Assembly: GCA_020740775.1 (NCBI GenBank)
Contig: JAHEWK010000009.1
Location: 2,976,001 to 3,040,000 of the forward strand
DNA: 64,000 bases
Reading direction: 5' to 3'
DNA from: Ilyonectria destructans
Taxonomy: Eukaryota > Ascomycota > Sordariomycetes > Hypocreales > Nectriaceae
Every line of letters starts with the position of its first letter. Positions within the stretch are counted from its first letter, which is position 1. The notes under the pieces are model-generated. The model was not told the DNA's origin. It did not search any database and saw only the letters and a list, made by a program, of their open reading frames with translations. The translations under genes and the position numbers were made by a program. Positions 12,128 through 22,970 of the stretch are shown here, one piece after another.

Positions 12128-13891
12128 ATGGATGTCATCACGCCCTCTGATACTCCCATGCATCAGCCCAAATCGCTGGTAGAACCTCCCGACTCGGAGG
12201 CTTCCCCTAGGGTCACCCCCATCGAGCCTCTCGATCTGATAGAAAGCCCTCGAATCCGCACAAAGCTGCGTCTGTACGCCATATTATCAGGGCTCTATGT
12301 AACTTGACCCGCCCCAGTCTTTCGCAAACACAACTTGGCTAATACCAACACCACCTTGCAGCTCGCGCTCTTCGTAGCCGCCCTCGATCAAACCATCATC
12401 GCAATATCTATACCCACCATCTCTGCCGAACTACACTCTGCCATGGGGTACGTCTGGATTGGTGGCGCCTATCTGCTGGCCACCGCCGCCACAGGCCCAA
12501 TCTGGGCGAAATGCAGCGACATCTGGGGTCGCAAGCCCGTGCTCCTCGTCGCAGTCGGTCTCTTCGCAGCCGCCAGCGTCTTTGCGGCGTTGAGCACCAA
12601 CATGCCAATGCTGATTGCTGGCCGAGCGCTGCAAGGCGCTGGTAGCGGTGGCCTTACACAAGTGGTGACCATCACCATCTCGGACCTCTTCAGTGTGCGG
12701 AAGCGGTCGTTATATTTGGGGTTCGTGGGATTCGTGTGGGCTCTGGCTGGCTCTGCTGGACCTCTCATCGGCGGTGCCTTTACCCAGTTTGCCAGTTGGA
12801 GGTGGTGCTTCTGGATCAACCTCCCCATATCTGGAATCACCTTCATCCTCTTGCTCGTTTTTCTGGATGTGCACAATCCGCGCACGAAGCTGGCCGAAGG
12901 CGCAAAAGCCGTCGATTGGGTTGGGACGTTTTCCATCCTGGCCATAACGCTTCTGCTTCTCGTTGGACTGGACCTCGGCGGTGCGATATTTCCCTGGAAC
13001 AGTCCGAAGGTGATCTGTTTGCTTGTATTCGGGACGCTCCTGATCGGCTTCTTCGTCTTCGCCGAACAACGCATCGCTAAATACCCGCTCATGCCGCTAG
13101 ACGTTTTCAAAAACTGGTCTAATAATGCGACATTCCTCGTTGCCTTTTCGCACGCCATGGTCCTTATAGGCATGGAATATTACCTACCGCTCTTCTTTCA
13201 AAGCGTACACCAAGCCTCGCCTCTCCGGAGTGGTGTCCTGATGCTCCCGCTAATAATAACGCAAGCCGTTGTTGAAATTTTGGCTGGTGTCGTGATCCAT
13301 CGCACAGGCCGCTACAGGGAGTCGATATGGGCCGGTGTCACGCTCATGACGATAGGAACAGGGCTGTACATAAGTTTCGGAATCGGCATGTCCGATTCAG
13401 TGGTTATTGGGCTGGAAATATTTGGTGCTTTGGGCCCCGCGCTTCTGTTCCAAGGGCCCATGGTTGCTATTCAGAACACCGTCAGCCAGGTCGATACTGC
13501 GGCAGCTACAGCGTCCTTGGGCTTCATCCGCAGCGTTGCCATGTCGTTGTCGGTAGTAGTCGGCGGTGTGGTATTCCAGAACAGCATGGATGCTTGGCAG
13601 TCTTCCTTTGCTGCCGCTCGCCTTGGCGAGTCTGTCCGCGAGGCTCTATCCGGTAACCAGGCTGCGGCAAACGTGGGTATCACCGCGTCGATCCAAGACG
13701 CTTCGCAGCGTCAGGTAGTCCTCGAGGCTTTTGCATGGAGTATGAGAAATATGTTCATCATGTACACGTGCCTGGCGGCTGTTGCCATGATAGCCAGTGC
13801 ATTTATTAAGCACCGAGATTTGAATACGGAACATACGGAGACGACGACGGGGATACAGCAGTTGAGCAAGGGAGCGAATATTAAGACGTAA
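12128..13891 (+). CDS. MFS drug/metabolite transporter, 14-TM type
   Basis: Proton-driven exporter of the DHA2-like drug:H+ antiporter family in the plasma membrane. Start ATG at 12128. Exon 1 encodes a Pro-rich cytosolic tail of about 57 residues, ending at LSGLY. An intron of about 60 nt (near 12300-12360, ending CCTTGCAG) joins to LALFVAALDQTIIA, the family's first-helix signature. Motif A is present as DIWGRKPVLLVA, with GRALQGAGSGGL and WRWCFWINLPI following. These motifs and about 14 hydrophobic segments mark a 14-helix multidrug-type transporter. The reading frame is intact to 13891. It might export products of the nearby monooxygenases, which is inference only. Confidence 0.9.
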
Positions 13892-15238
13892 GTATAAAGA
13901 CGTCATAAGGTTACTGCCACTGCCACTGCCACTATTACTACTTCTCCTATGTATGACTTATGCCTTAAAAGCAATGAAGATAGGAGCGGGGAAGACAATC
14001 TTGCGATTGATGATGAACCACGTTGTGGATGAAATCAATTAATGGATGAATGAATTATACAAAGAGTTGAAGAGAGAGAAAAGGTGCCGCATTAGCAAGA
14101 GACGTCCCCAAAATGTTATACCTCCCTAGTAGCCGTAAACGTCGTCGGTTTTCAGGGTAATGAAGTAGGAATGAAGATTAGTGATGATATGAAGTTCAAG
14201 TTCGTATTATTGTAAGAGCGTAGCTACTATGTATCCATATCCCAGCCATCAGCAGATCCGACCATGTCAGTCGTATAGTTTTAACAAGAAGTAAGCCGTG
14301 TGTGTCTGTCTATTGTAGTAACTAACATACGAAACCCCCATGCTCCCTTATTGCCTTTCGCTGGCCGTGAAAGTTAGACCGTGAGGTCAGTAGTGCAGCT
14401 TTCGTGTCCAGCTGCTTCTGCTCGTGGCCCCATCAGACCAGGCGGGAGCTTTGTCCCGGCTGCCTTTGTTCTGGTGCCTATCGAAGAGTGACGGTAATGG
14501 GTGGTTGTGGGAATAGGAATGTCTTCCTGGCGCCTCAGCTGTGGATTAGGCTAGGAGGTCATGGCGGATGGAAGAGCAGATGCTGATCTATTCGTTAGCG
14601 TTAACTGGCCTGTGTATATTCATTCATTCAGTATTGATATAACACTGCCTTAATGCTCTATCAGCCGAATGTGAAGCGCAACTACTGAAGCTGCCTCCAG
14701 AGGGCACCACTTACTCTTGAAAGAAATGAGACGAGAGGTCCTTGAATTTACCAAGTCACAAGGCTATGGTATTCGTATTTGTCAATCCTTCTAAAAAGTC
14801 TCGAGAGTTACAGGAGACCCAATGCCTTTCGGAACGTCACTCGGAGACCCTGCTTTCTATATTTCTGAAGATACAATTTCGAGTCCTCCTCCTCTACCTA
14901 AAGAACGGGATTATATCAAGTAGTTGTGCGGGCGGAACCCGGCTTTCGCGAAATCTAGCAAGATGAATCTGGTCCAGTAGCTCTAGCTTCAAGATTATGT
15001 GAAGCTTCCATTGCCACTGTTATGTCTAAGAAGGGACAATTTTGATCATTGTTGGGAGTATGAAAAACAATTCAGGACCTTTAAAGTTAAGTTATGGCGT
15101 CTGCTCGTATTTTACCCCGCACCTTACGTCATAGTGCTGCAATACTTAATGTGGTGGCAGAGCCTAATGTGGTAAAGGCCGTAATGTCCAGGATCTAACT
15201 ATAGATACGCACTTCACCCCTCCATCTAGCTTTCCGAT
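13892..15238. other. Intergenic stretch, no gene recognised
   Basis: A short run of TGCCAC repeats lies near 13914. Open frames at 14404-14586 and 14742-14966 (+) are short and unrelated to known proteins. No other feature is seen. Confidence 0.4.
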
Positions 15239-16297
15239 ATGTTGTCTCACGTTCTGCAGCTTTTGTCATTGTGCCTGCTAGAGACGATGTCGAGCGCCAA
15301 CACCAGGAAAGCGACTTGGGCACTCCTCAGTGTCAATAAATTGCCTCCAGGGAAGTTCACCGAGCACACTCTAGGCTGCGTCGTATCAGACATGGAGAAC
15401 CCAACCGATGACTGCTTCCCACCAGATAACAAGGATGTTCTCGAAGCAGCTAAGATCTCCCAGATCTTTGAAATGGACGACACGAATGCGGAACATTTTC
15501 AACGCAGCGTCAGTGATATGGACATAAGGATGAAGCTTACCGATATTTTCTCCTCACGGATCGCAAAATCCAAGGACAACGAAACGAGCATCAGTTCGCA
15601 GACAGTGATCACGCGGATTCTCACAGCTCATCCTACAGTCTTCAATGCCCTGAAAAACATGCATGAAGACGAATTGAGGAGGAGACTGAAGAATAACAAG
15701 ACGCTTTACATGATTGTGGGGTTCAAAACTTGTGTAGATGCAGACATCTCCTCGTACTTCAGGCAAGTCAAGGAAGCATCGACTGAAGTCCAAGTCCCGG
15801 TTGACAAGATCCTCCTCGCGCTCGGCCTTTCGCCGACGTTCGGAACTAATCTAAGCGTGGCGGCACAAGTCAAAAAAATTCAAGAGCATCTGTCAGAGCA
15901 CATCGCAACAGGGGAAAGAATTTTTGCAGTGCAATACCGAATGATAACTACGGAAGGAACTTGGTTATGGAAGGACACGGTACTAAGAGCTTATCCAAAT
16001 CATGCGGCAGGATTGTTGGGCGAAGATGATGACGAGGAGAATCAGGATGACAAAAACGAGGACGAGAATCAGGATGACAAAAACGAGGACGAGAGTCAGG
16101 ATGAAAAAAATGAGGGCGAGAATCAGAATGACGAAAACGAGGAACAGAGGAACGACAAGCGGGAGAATCGCGTTGACGAAAACGATGGCTATGAGAAAAA
16201 AGATGATAAGGACATAACAGCCTTATGTTTGTACGAAATGCAGCCAGTGGATTTCAAGGACCTGGACACAGATTGCTTTCAAATGGAAACAGCTTAG
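15239..16297 (+). CDS. Uncharacterised protein with acidic repeat tail; tentative fungal gasdermin-like candidate
   Basis: A single-exon frame of 352 codons. The first ATG (15239) gives a hydrophobic start; the ATG at 15287 (MSSANTRKA) is equally possible. Landmarks are LGCVVSDMENPTDD near residue 50, LYMIVGFKTCVDADIS near 155 and RIFAVQYRMI near 230. After residue 265 comes an acidic, disordered tail built from four 9-residue units, then a conserved-looking end (CLYEMQPVDFKDLDTD). The order of a VTD-like opening segment, an L/VYM-x-TG-K-like strand and a FAVQYR strand resembles, in my judgement, fungal proteins of the gasdermin-like (RCD-1/HET-Q1) group. Those proteins act as membrane-pore effectors released by proteolysis. 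I could not test this. The next gene downstream, same strand, is a double protease. Alternative: an unrelated fungal orphan. Confidence 0.35.
   Translation: MLSHVLQLLSLCLLETMSSANTRKATWALLSVNKLPPGKFTEHTLGCVVSDMENPTDDCFPPDNKDVLEAAKISQIFEMDDTNAEHFQRSVSDMDIRMKLTDIFSSRIAKSKDNETSISSQTVITRILTAHPTVFNALKNMHEDELRRRLKNNKTLYMIVGFKTCVDADISSYFRQVKEASTEVQVPVDKILLALGLSPTFGTNLSVAAQVKKIQEHLSEHIATGERIFAVQYRMITTEGTWLWKDTVLRAYPNHAAGLLGEDDDEENQDDKNEDENQDDKNEDESQDEKNEGENQNDENEEQRNDKRENRVDENDGYEKKDDKDITALCLYEMQPVDFKDLDTDCFQMETA
16037..16144 (+). repeat. Four tandem 27-bp units in coding frame
   Basis: Units begin at 16037, 16064, 16091 and 16118. Each encodes a variant of ENQDDKNED. The first two are near identical and the last two have diverged. 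They make the acidic tail of the preceding protein and are a likely site of length change. Confidence 0.9.
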
Positions 16298-19003
16298 GCG
16301 TCAATCAAACATGAGTAGAACGATGCTCTGTTAAGAATTTTCGCATGCCAAAGGCAGTTGCAATGGAAAACCTGTTGGGGCCATTTCTCTCAAGTTTCGC
16401 TCGCTTGCCGAACGCAAACCTGCCGAGAGAAATATCGGTTTCCAGAAGCGAATATGGTGTACAGTAGTAAAAGACCAATATGGCAAGGGTCACAGATCAG
16501 TCAGGATGATATTCGTGGTAGTGCTATGCCTGGCCGGACGAAGTGACGTCGTCGATAGGCTTTGTGGATGTCCAGGTCAACGTCATCCTCTGACAGCAAT
16601 GCCTTGCGTCGATGAGGCCCTACTGTACAATGACTAAATCAGCCTTGTAGACGGCTTCATGGAGGCTTTTCATCTAAACCGTCAACCAGGGAAGAAATTC
16701 ACAGCTGGCAATGAAGCTGTTTCGTGGAGGCCGATTAATCACGTTAAAGGAGGGAAAATTGGCCCTTCACTTGCTTGTCAAGAGATCCATTATCGAGAGA
16801 TCAGATCAAGGAGGCAAATAAGGCCGATGGCCGGCATCAGTGGCAACGTACGGCTGCAAGGAATGCGATGCTACGATTTATTACTCGTCAGATTGTTGGG
16901 ACTTCCATCGCCACCTACGATAGGTAGGTAAAGATGTACCCGGTGTTTTCTGCATTTTAATTGGACCGGACCACTTTTGGTGACAGTCGGAGCCTAGCAA
17001 ACCCAAAAGTAGGTCGTATAACAAAAACTATAAAGCTGCGATTTTAGCTCGACTCGATTCGCATGAACCTGTATCTAGCTTATGCGTTAGTGCCACGTTG
17101 CAGGCATGATACTTGATGCACAGTGTGCAATATCAAGCATTGAAGCTAACCTGCCTGCGACCTTCGTAAGTTTCCGTTCGTGGTCGGAGGTTTAAACTGA
17201 CGGATATCTCGGATAATGACCATAGTTTAGAACTAGGTTTTGGTCTGTGTTTTTCAACTTCCCCCGGGGCGGCAATACTGGTTGTCACATTTCGGGGTCA
17301 TCCTGAGACGCATGATAACCTCATTTCCGGCTTTCTTAGATAACGCGACTTTCCTTTCTTTCTCCTCTCATCTCAGACCACATCGGCGGCACTGTGCGGC
17401 GGCGACAGACTGCCGCCTCCGGCAGCAGCCGTCTTCATCATGTATAAAAGACGGGATCTAGGCCCGTCCCTTAGCTAGAAATCAAGAGCTTTCATCATCA
17501 TCGTGATCCTATCCATTCAGTGAGACACTGGTGACGCAAAGGTGTTGTAATTTTCATCATCTAAGCTACAGATCCTGGCTATTTAGTTGGCGGGTGTACT
17601 GCACTACAAGCAGATGTTGCTGACATGTGATGGCCACAGAGTGGGAAGTTCCAGTCACGCCGCATGATACCAGTGACCAAAAGCACGTACAGCCACGACG
17701 TTACGGCCGTATCGAATGACTAAGGAAAAGATTATTATGTGGGACCACTCGTTTACAGTGACATACATGCGTCCGAAGAGAATGACAGTTACAAACCATT
17801 TAATATAGCATCCTTTTGCCCGTGGGCCAAGTTCTGGGACCATTTATCGTCTATTATGTATTGGGGTCCTTAGAAAATGATCCGGTCCTAAAGTGAGACA
17901 TCGGCCCCCAATGTGAGGGTTTCATACGTACTGTAACTGGAATATCTACACTAGATTCCTTAGATGTTGTGCAGACCCGAATAGCCGTAACCTTTACTAT
18001 TTTAACTTCCTTAGCCCTGTCTTACCTGTCATTTTCCAAAGTTAGCAATCTTAATATAGTGACTCGGTATCTAGCTATGGACCGTTTGAAATGCCTTTGG
18101 AACTTTCCGACACGAGATGTAACAGTAGGAGCGAGAATCCCCACACCGAGCTCCTAGGTCCATCCAATTATATTTACCGTCACCTATTTTTGTCTTAGCC
18201 CAACGCTAACTATCGAACCTTAATCTGATACCGGCAGGCTAGAAAGATCTGCTGGAGGGCTGACAAGGGCTAGGAAATCCCGACTTGGCAGCCTTACCAT
18301 GCTTCCCCGAAATTACCAGACGAGTCCGCTCCGTCAGAGGTATAGCATATGAAACCCCAGGTAACCTGCTGTCCAGGGAATACCCTTTCTTGCCTGATTT
18401 ACTTCTCCACTTCTACATCACACACCAAGTCTACCTACAAATGATCAGAAATTCTCTTTACCAGACACCAACCACAGAAATCTAGCAACCAAGATAATAC
18501 ATCGGTGTGGGTTGTGCTTTCACATGTTAACTATTCCCTCCATCATTAATAGACTTCAAATACAAGAAAATGATGACACTTTATTACATCACGTTAGAAG
18601 CGTTCTTTTAGCTGATCTTCTGGAATGAGTCGGCGTCTAGATCAAATGGAGAGTGCCTTTCGGAACGAAAAGTCTTGGTACCACGCAACCTCCCTCCTTC
18701 CCTCCCATTTCACCTCCCTCCACCACTGGCCAATGTCGCTCTGATTGCTAGCTCCTCGTATGATGATGGAACGAGTCAGCACCAGCGATTTAAATGGGGC
18801 CGTCAGCGAAGATGTAATAATATGATAAAGAACCTCTGATAGCGGATTCAAGACTACTAGTTCCTTTGATTTTACAACTCATAGTATAAATTGACCCTGG
18901 CCTCATTATCTCTATAATCTCTCAATTTCCATTTGTTACAAAGTCACTCTACTATTGTTCGCTATTTTTCTATTCACTTCGTATATCATCAAATTGTCTC
19001 AAC
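16298..19003. other. Long intergenic region, no gene recognised
   Basis: The 2.7 kb between the candidate effector gene and the double protease holds only short open frames (for example 16659-16931 + and 17240-17461 +) with no recognisable product or splice joins. Composition is normal, not RIP-like. The two flanking genes are therefore neighbours on the same strand. Confidence 0.45.
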
Positions 19004-22000
19004 ATGGAAGCTATCTATCAAGCCCAATCCAGATTTAGGCTCGACCGCGGCCTGCGCAAGATCAGGGTCGAGCGAAACACAAACTACAAGCGACACGGCA
19101 CCAAATCCTACGTTTACCTTCTCAGCCGCTTTGGATTTGAACCCACCAAGCCCGGACCGTACTTTCAAGCTCGTCAAATCAAGCAGCGTGGACTCGCTCA
19201 CCCTAGATTTCATGCTGCCGTGGGCGGACGTGCCTATGAGACAAAGATTCTTCAAAAGAAGCTCGATGCCGACGGAACTCAAACTGGGGAGGTTACGGCA
19301 GAGGACCAGCAGTTTGATTCGATGTACTTGTGCGAGGTGTCCATTGGCGTGCCCCCTCAGAAGTTCAAGTTGGATTTTGACACTGGGTCCGCAGACCTTT
19401 GGGTGAGCATTTCTAATCCGGCTCTAAGCCAGGGAGTGCACAATGCTGACGAGGTATCTAAAGGTCTTCTCAAAAGAATTGAATAAGAGCATCCAGAAAG
19501 GTCACAATGTCTTTCATCCTTCATCTTCCTTATCGTTCAAAAAGCTCGCCCACAAGACGTGGAAAATCTCTTATGGAGATGGGAGCTCCGCGTCTGGAGA
19601 TTGCGGCTCAGATAATGTTTCTATTGGTGGTTTGACCATTGAGAATCAAACTGTCGAGCTCGCATCGGAACTCTCCCAGCAATTTGCCCGGAGCACTGGC
19701 GATGGTCTTCTTGGCCTTGCTTTCCCAACTATCAACACGGTCATGACCAAGGGGCATTCAGACCCTGCAAACACTCCTGTTGTCAACATGATGGCACAAG
19801 GTGATATTCCCAAGGACTCTCAGCTCTTTACCTCGGCGTTTTACAGCCAGCGGGATGATAATTCGCCCGAGTCATTCTACACTTTTGGCTACATTGACAC
19901 GGATCTTGTCTCGAGCTCCGGAGAGGATATTACCTGGACCGACATTGACTCGTCCCAAGGTTTCTGGATGTTCCCATCTGCCAGTGCCTCTGTGAATGGC
20001 AAGATCATCAAGCTGTCCGGTAATAAGGCCATTGCGGATACCGGCACCACCCTAGTCTTGGTTTCCGACGAGGTCTGCGAGGCGCTGTACGATGCAATCC
20101 CTGGGGCGACCTATGACTCGACCAAACAGGGTTATGTCTTCCCCAAGAGCACAAATGTAGAAGACCTTCCGGAATTCAAGGTAGCGATTGGGGATAAGCA
20201 GTTTGTGATCCAGCCCGAGGACTTGGCGTTCGCACCTGCGGACAATAACAACTGGTACGGCGGAGTTCAGTCGAGGGGCAATATGTCCTTTGATATTTTG
20301 GGCGACACTTTTTTAAAGTCGGTTTACGCGGTAAGTCGTCTCGAAGCTAAAATGTTGGGAAGCATGCTAATGAGAGACAGATTTGGGACCAAGGCAACCA
20401 ACGATTTGGACTCGTTCCAAAAATTGAGACGCAGATTTGGGACCAAGGCAACCAACGATTTGAACTCGTTCCAAAAAAGCAAGACAAAGACGACAGCAAT
20501 CAATACGAGCGATTCTCCATCCATCTCGAGGAGCCCACTCAGCCTGAAATGAGCTTTCCCGTTTCAAAGGAATCAAGGGAAAGTGGTGCATTCCAGGAGG
20601 ACTTGCCAAAAATTCTATCCTATCTCCGGAAGAAGAACATAAAATGGCAAAGTATCGAGTGCGTTGGCCGCATTCATGATTCTGAAGGTGGGGATAAGAA
20701 AATCCGATCAACCGTGGTGATTGGCATTTCCAAATTGACTCAAGACACACAAACTCTGCAACAAGACCTCCAGTCCGTTATGATCAGCCCTGCCCTCCCA
20801 GTTGAGTTCGTCGAGGGCGGATTTGTCAGATTATCACACTTCGGATTCAAAAAGTTGCAGCGCCCTCTTGTTTGCGGCGCCTCCTGCGGTACAGTCGAAC
20901 GGGAAGCCACAGGCACTATAGGAGGGTTCGTCACTATTTCGGGCGATCCTGATCCTGATGCGGTCTACGCTGTGACTAATCACCATGTCCTGTTGAGACA
21001 GAGAGACCCAATTCCCTGGGTGAACAAAGACAATCTCGCAGCACACCTGGGTATACGTGATGCAGCCCAGGACGATTTGAAGGCATTGTGTGGAGCGAAT
21101 GTGATGGACTTGGGCAGGAACGAGATCATCAAAATTCTGGAACTCTTGGCCATGATCCCGTCCCCGAGGTAAAGCAGCCTGGTCTAATGGCTACCTGAAC
21201 GGTCCATAACTGACCTTCTTAGCAAACCTAATGACACTGGATCTTACATCTATGAGCTAGTTAGTCAATATTTTCAACGACGGCAGGAACGCCAAGAAGG
21301 CAACAAGGATCAAAACGGGATCGAGAGTTTGGTAACAAAGCGTGTCAAGTACCTCAAGTGTCTCGAGCGTCTCAAGCCCAACAAGCGTCTCAAGCTTCTC
21401 GAGTCTCTCAAGCGTCTCAAGCCTAACGAGGGTTCCACGGTCAGCGAGGTACTCGAGCGTCTCGAGCGTCCCGAGGGTATCGAGCCCGGAGAGCTTCTCA
21501 AGCTCAGCGATGATCTCGAACCCAACGAGTGCCTCGAGCTTCTCAGGCTTCTCGAGCCCAGCAAGCTTACCAAATCTCCTACGGTGGCTTCGACGGTTTT
21601 ATCACGGTGGTGTGAACATAATAAGTTTTGGGATCCTTACTATAGCCTACTTACGGCTGAGGTAGCCCACGAATCGAGTGAGCTAGCGAGTGCACTTACC
21701 ATGCTAATTCATGTTATCCAAAGTTCTTGTGAGAGCGCACAGAATACACTCCTCGAAGTCCTACGTCATCGGCGGCTTCGCAGAAACCTCCGAGGGTTGA
21801 AAAATCTAGTCGAGCATCCCTCAAGGGTCGACAGAAAACGCGTGATTAAGCAACTTGGCGACGAGAAATGGGAGTCACAGAGCTGCGCCAAGTATTGGAC
21901 AAGTTCTGGAGAGGTAACTCATACGGAAACACTCTCAGATGACCCAGCAAAGGAAGATCACTTGAGGGATATTACAATCCTTGAAGGCGATCTAAACCAT

Positions 22001-22642
22001 ACCTGCACTCATGACCAAAATACCAAAGCTGATCGACTGATTGGAATTGTTTGGGCTTCGAGTGGGAAGAGCCGTCAATTGGAGCCAAAATATCCAACGG
22101 CTGACCGTGTCAACATGAACGAGGAAGACTGGGCCCTTGTCAAGCTCTTTCCTGACATACATGACAGGCTCAAGAACTCCTTTAGCTCAAATATATTGCG
22201 ACCGAAGCAACCAGAGCAATCATTCATCCGAGTTAAACCGTGGATGGGCCTGTCGACATTCCGGGTATCTAAACGAGGCAGAACGACAGATTATACAATT
22301 GGTGAGGTAAACGGCTCTATAGGGGTCGGGGTACTCGACCGCGATGAATCTCACGAATTTGGATACTCCATTGTTTCCACGTCCGCAAACGGGTTATTTG
22401 CTCTAGCAGGGGACAGTGGCTCTTGGATCATGGATAAGGGGGGGCAGCTTGTTGGTATGGTCTGGGGCCAGAATACCGCCACGAAAAGTGCGCTTTTCAC
22501 GCCTGCTCAATATCTATTCACCTGGATACAAATGGCGTTTGAACGTGCAATGGAAAAAAAAACTGGCTCGCTCCAGGGCACATTCAAAAAGGGGGAACGA
22601 GTCAATATTTTCCAATGCCCCACGCTCCCTAAGGGCATTTGA
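19004..22642 (+). CDS. Two-protease fusion: pepsin-like aspartic protease joined to trypsin-like serine protease
   Basis: Four exons (19004-19402, 19464-20330, 20381-21168, 21223-22642) read as one frame of 1157 residues. Residues 1-440 are a family A1 aspartic protease: propeptide-like start, [10 protein letters not shown] (Asp126), [12 protein letters not shown] flap, IADTGTTLV (Asp325), [13 protein letters not shown] and the usual last strand WDQGNQRFG. No signal peptide is evident. The reading continues without a stop into a PA-clan domain: VTNHHVLL (His624), EEDWALVKL (Asp987) and LAGDSGSWI (Ser1083), a full triad. Between His and Asp sits an insertion of about 360 residues, including a Leu/Lys repeat at 721-800. 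A first reading would split this into two genes at the ATG at 20549 (residue 479), but that ATG is internal to exon 3. Whether the mRNA is really continuous is unproven. Confidence 0.72.
20375..20480 (+). repeat. 54-bp tandem duplication including a 3' splice site
   Basis: ATTTGGGACCAAGGC occurs at 20381 and 20435. Each copy is preceded by a usable acceptor (GAGACAG and GACGCAG) and encodes IWDQGNQRF(G/E)LVPK. Both acceptors keep the frame, so splicing could include or skip 18 residues. Confidence 0.88.
21343..21580 (+). repeat. Degenerate CTCAAG/CTCGAG repeat encoding Leu/Lys/Glu helices
   Basis: Short units such as CGTCTCAAG, CTTCTCGAG and TCTCTCAAG alternate throughout. They encode [19 protein letters not shown] and a more acidic second half ([21 protein letters not shown]). 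This lies within the serine-protease part of the fusion gene. Confidence 0.85.
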
Positions 22643-22970
22643 CTGAGGAGAGATGGTTATGATTTTCCAGATTAAACTACTGCTACTACTTCTTCTGTAG
22701 CTGATGGTAGCCCTGACGACCTGTGTATATACCCTTCTTGTTGCTGTGAGGTTGAGGCCCCAAATGCTCGTGGCGATTGCGGTGAGGGCCCGTCTCTGTC
22801 GCTTCAGTTTGCCTTTCAGCTAGGCGATATGAATTTATTTTAATTTATTTTGATAATAAAACTAAAAGAAAATACTAAGAGTAGATTTACACTATAGTCT
22901 CATAAATATAAGCTACTTATAATATACGTACAGAGATTAAGAGTAACAATAGTATTTAAAAACTCAAGCT
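22643..22970. other. Short intergenic region with AT-rich patch
   Basis: This is the convergent 3' region between the protease fusion (+) and the ankyrin gene (-). From about 22825 it becomes strongly AT-rich, like the repeat relics elsewhere in the window. Confidence 0.4.

Noticed and set aside
12469..13173. 234-codon minus-strand frame
   Set aside because: It lies antisense within the MFS transporter, whose reading is clearly real.
20549..21172. Separate gene starting at the ATG at 20549
   Set aside because: The frame is open upstream through the spliced end of the aspartic protease, so this ATG is internal to exon 3.
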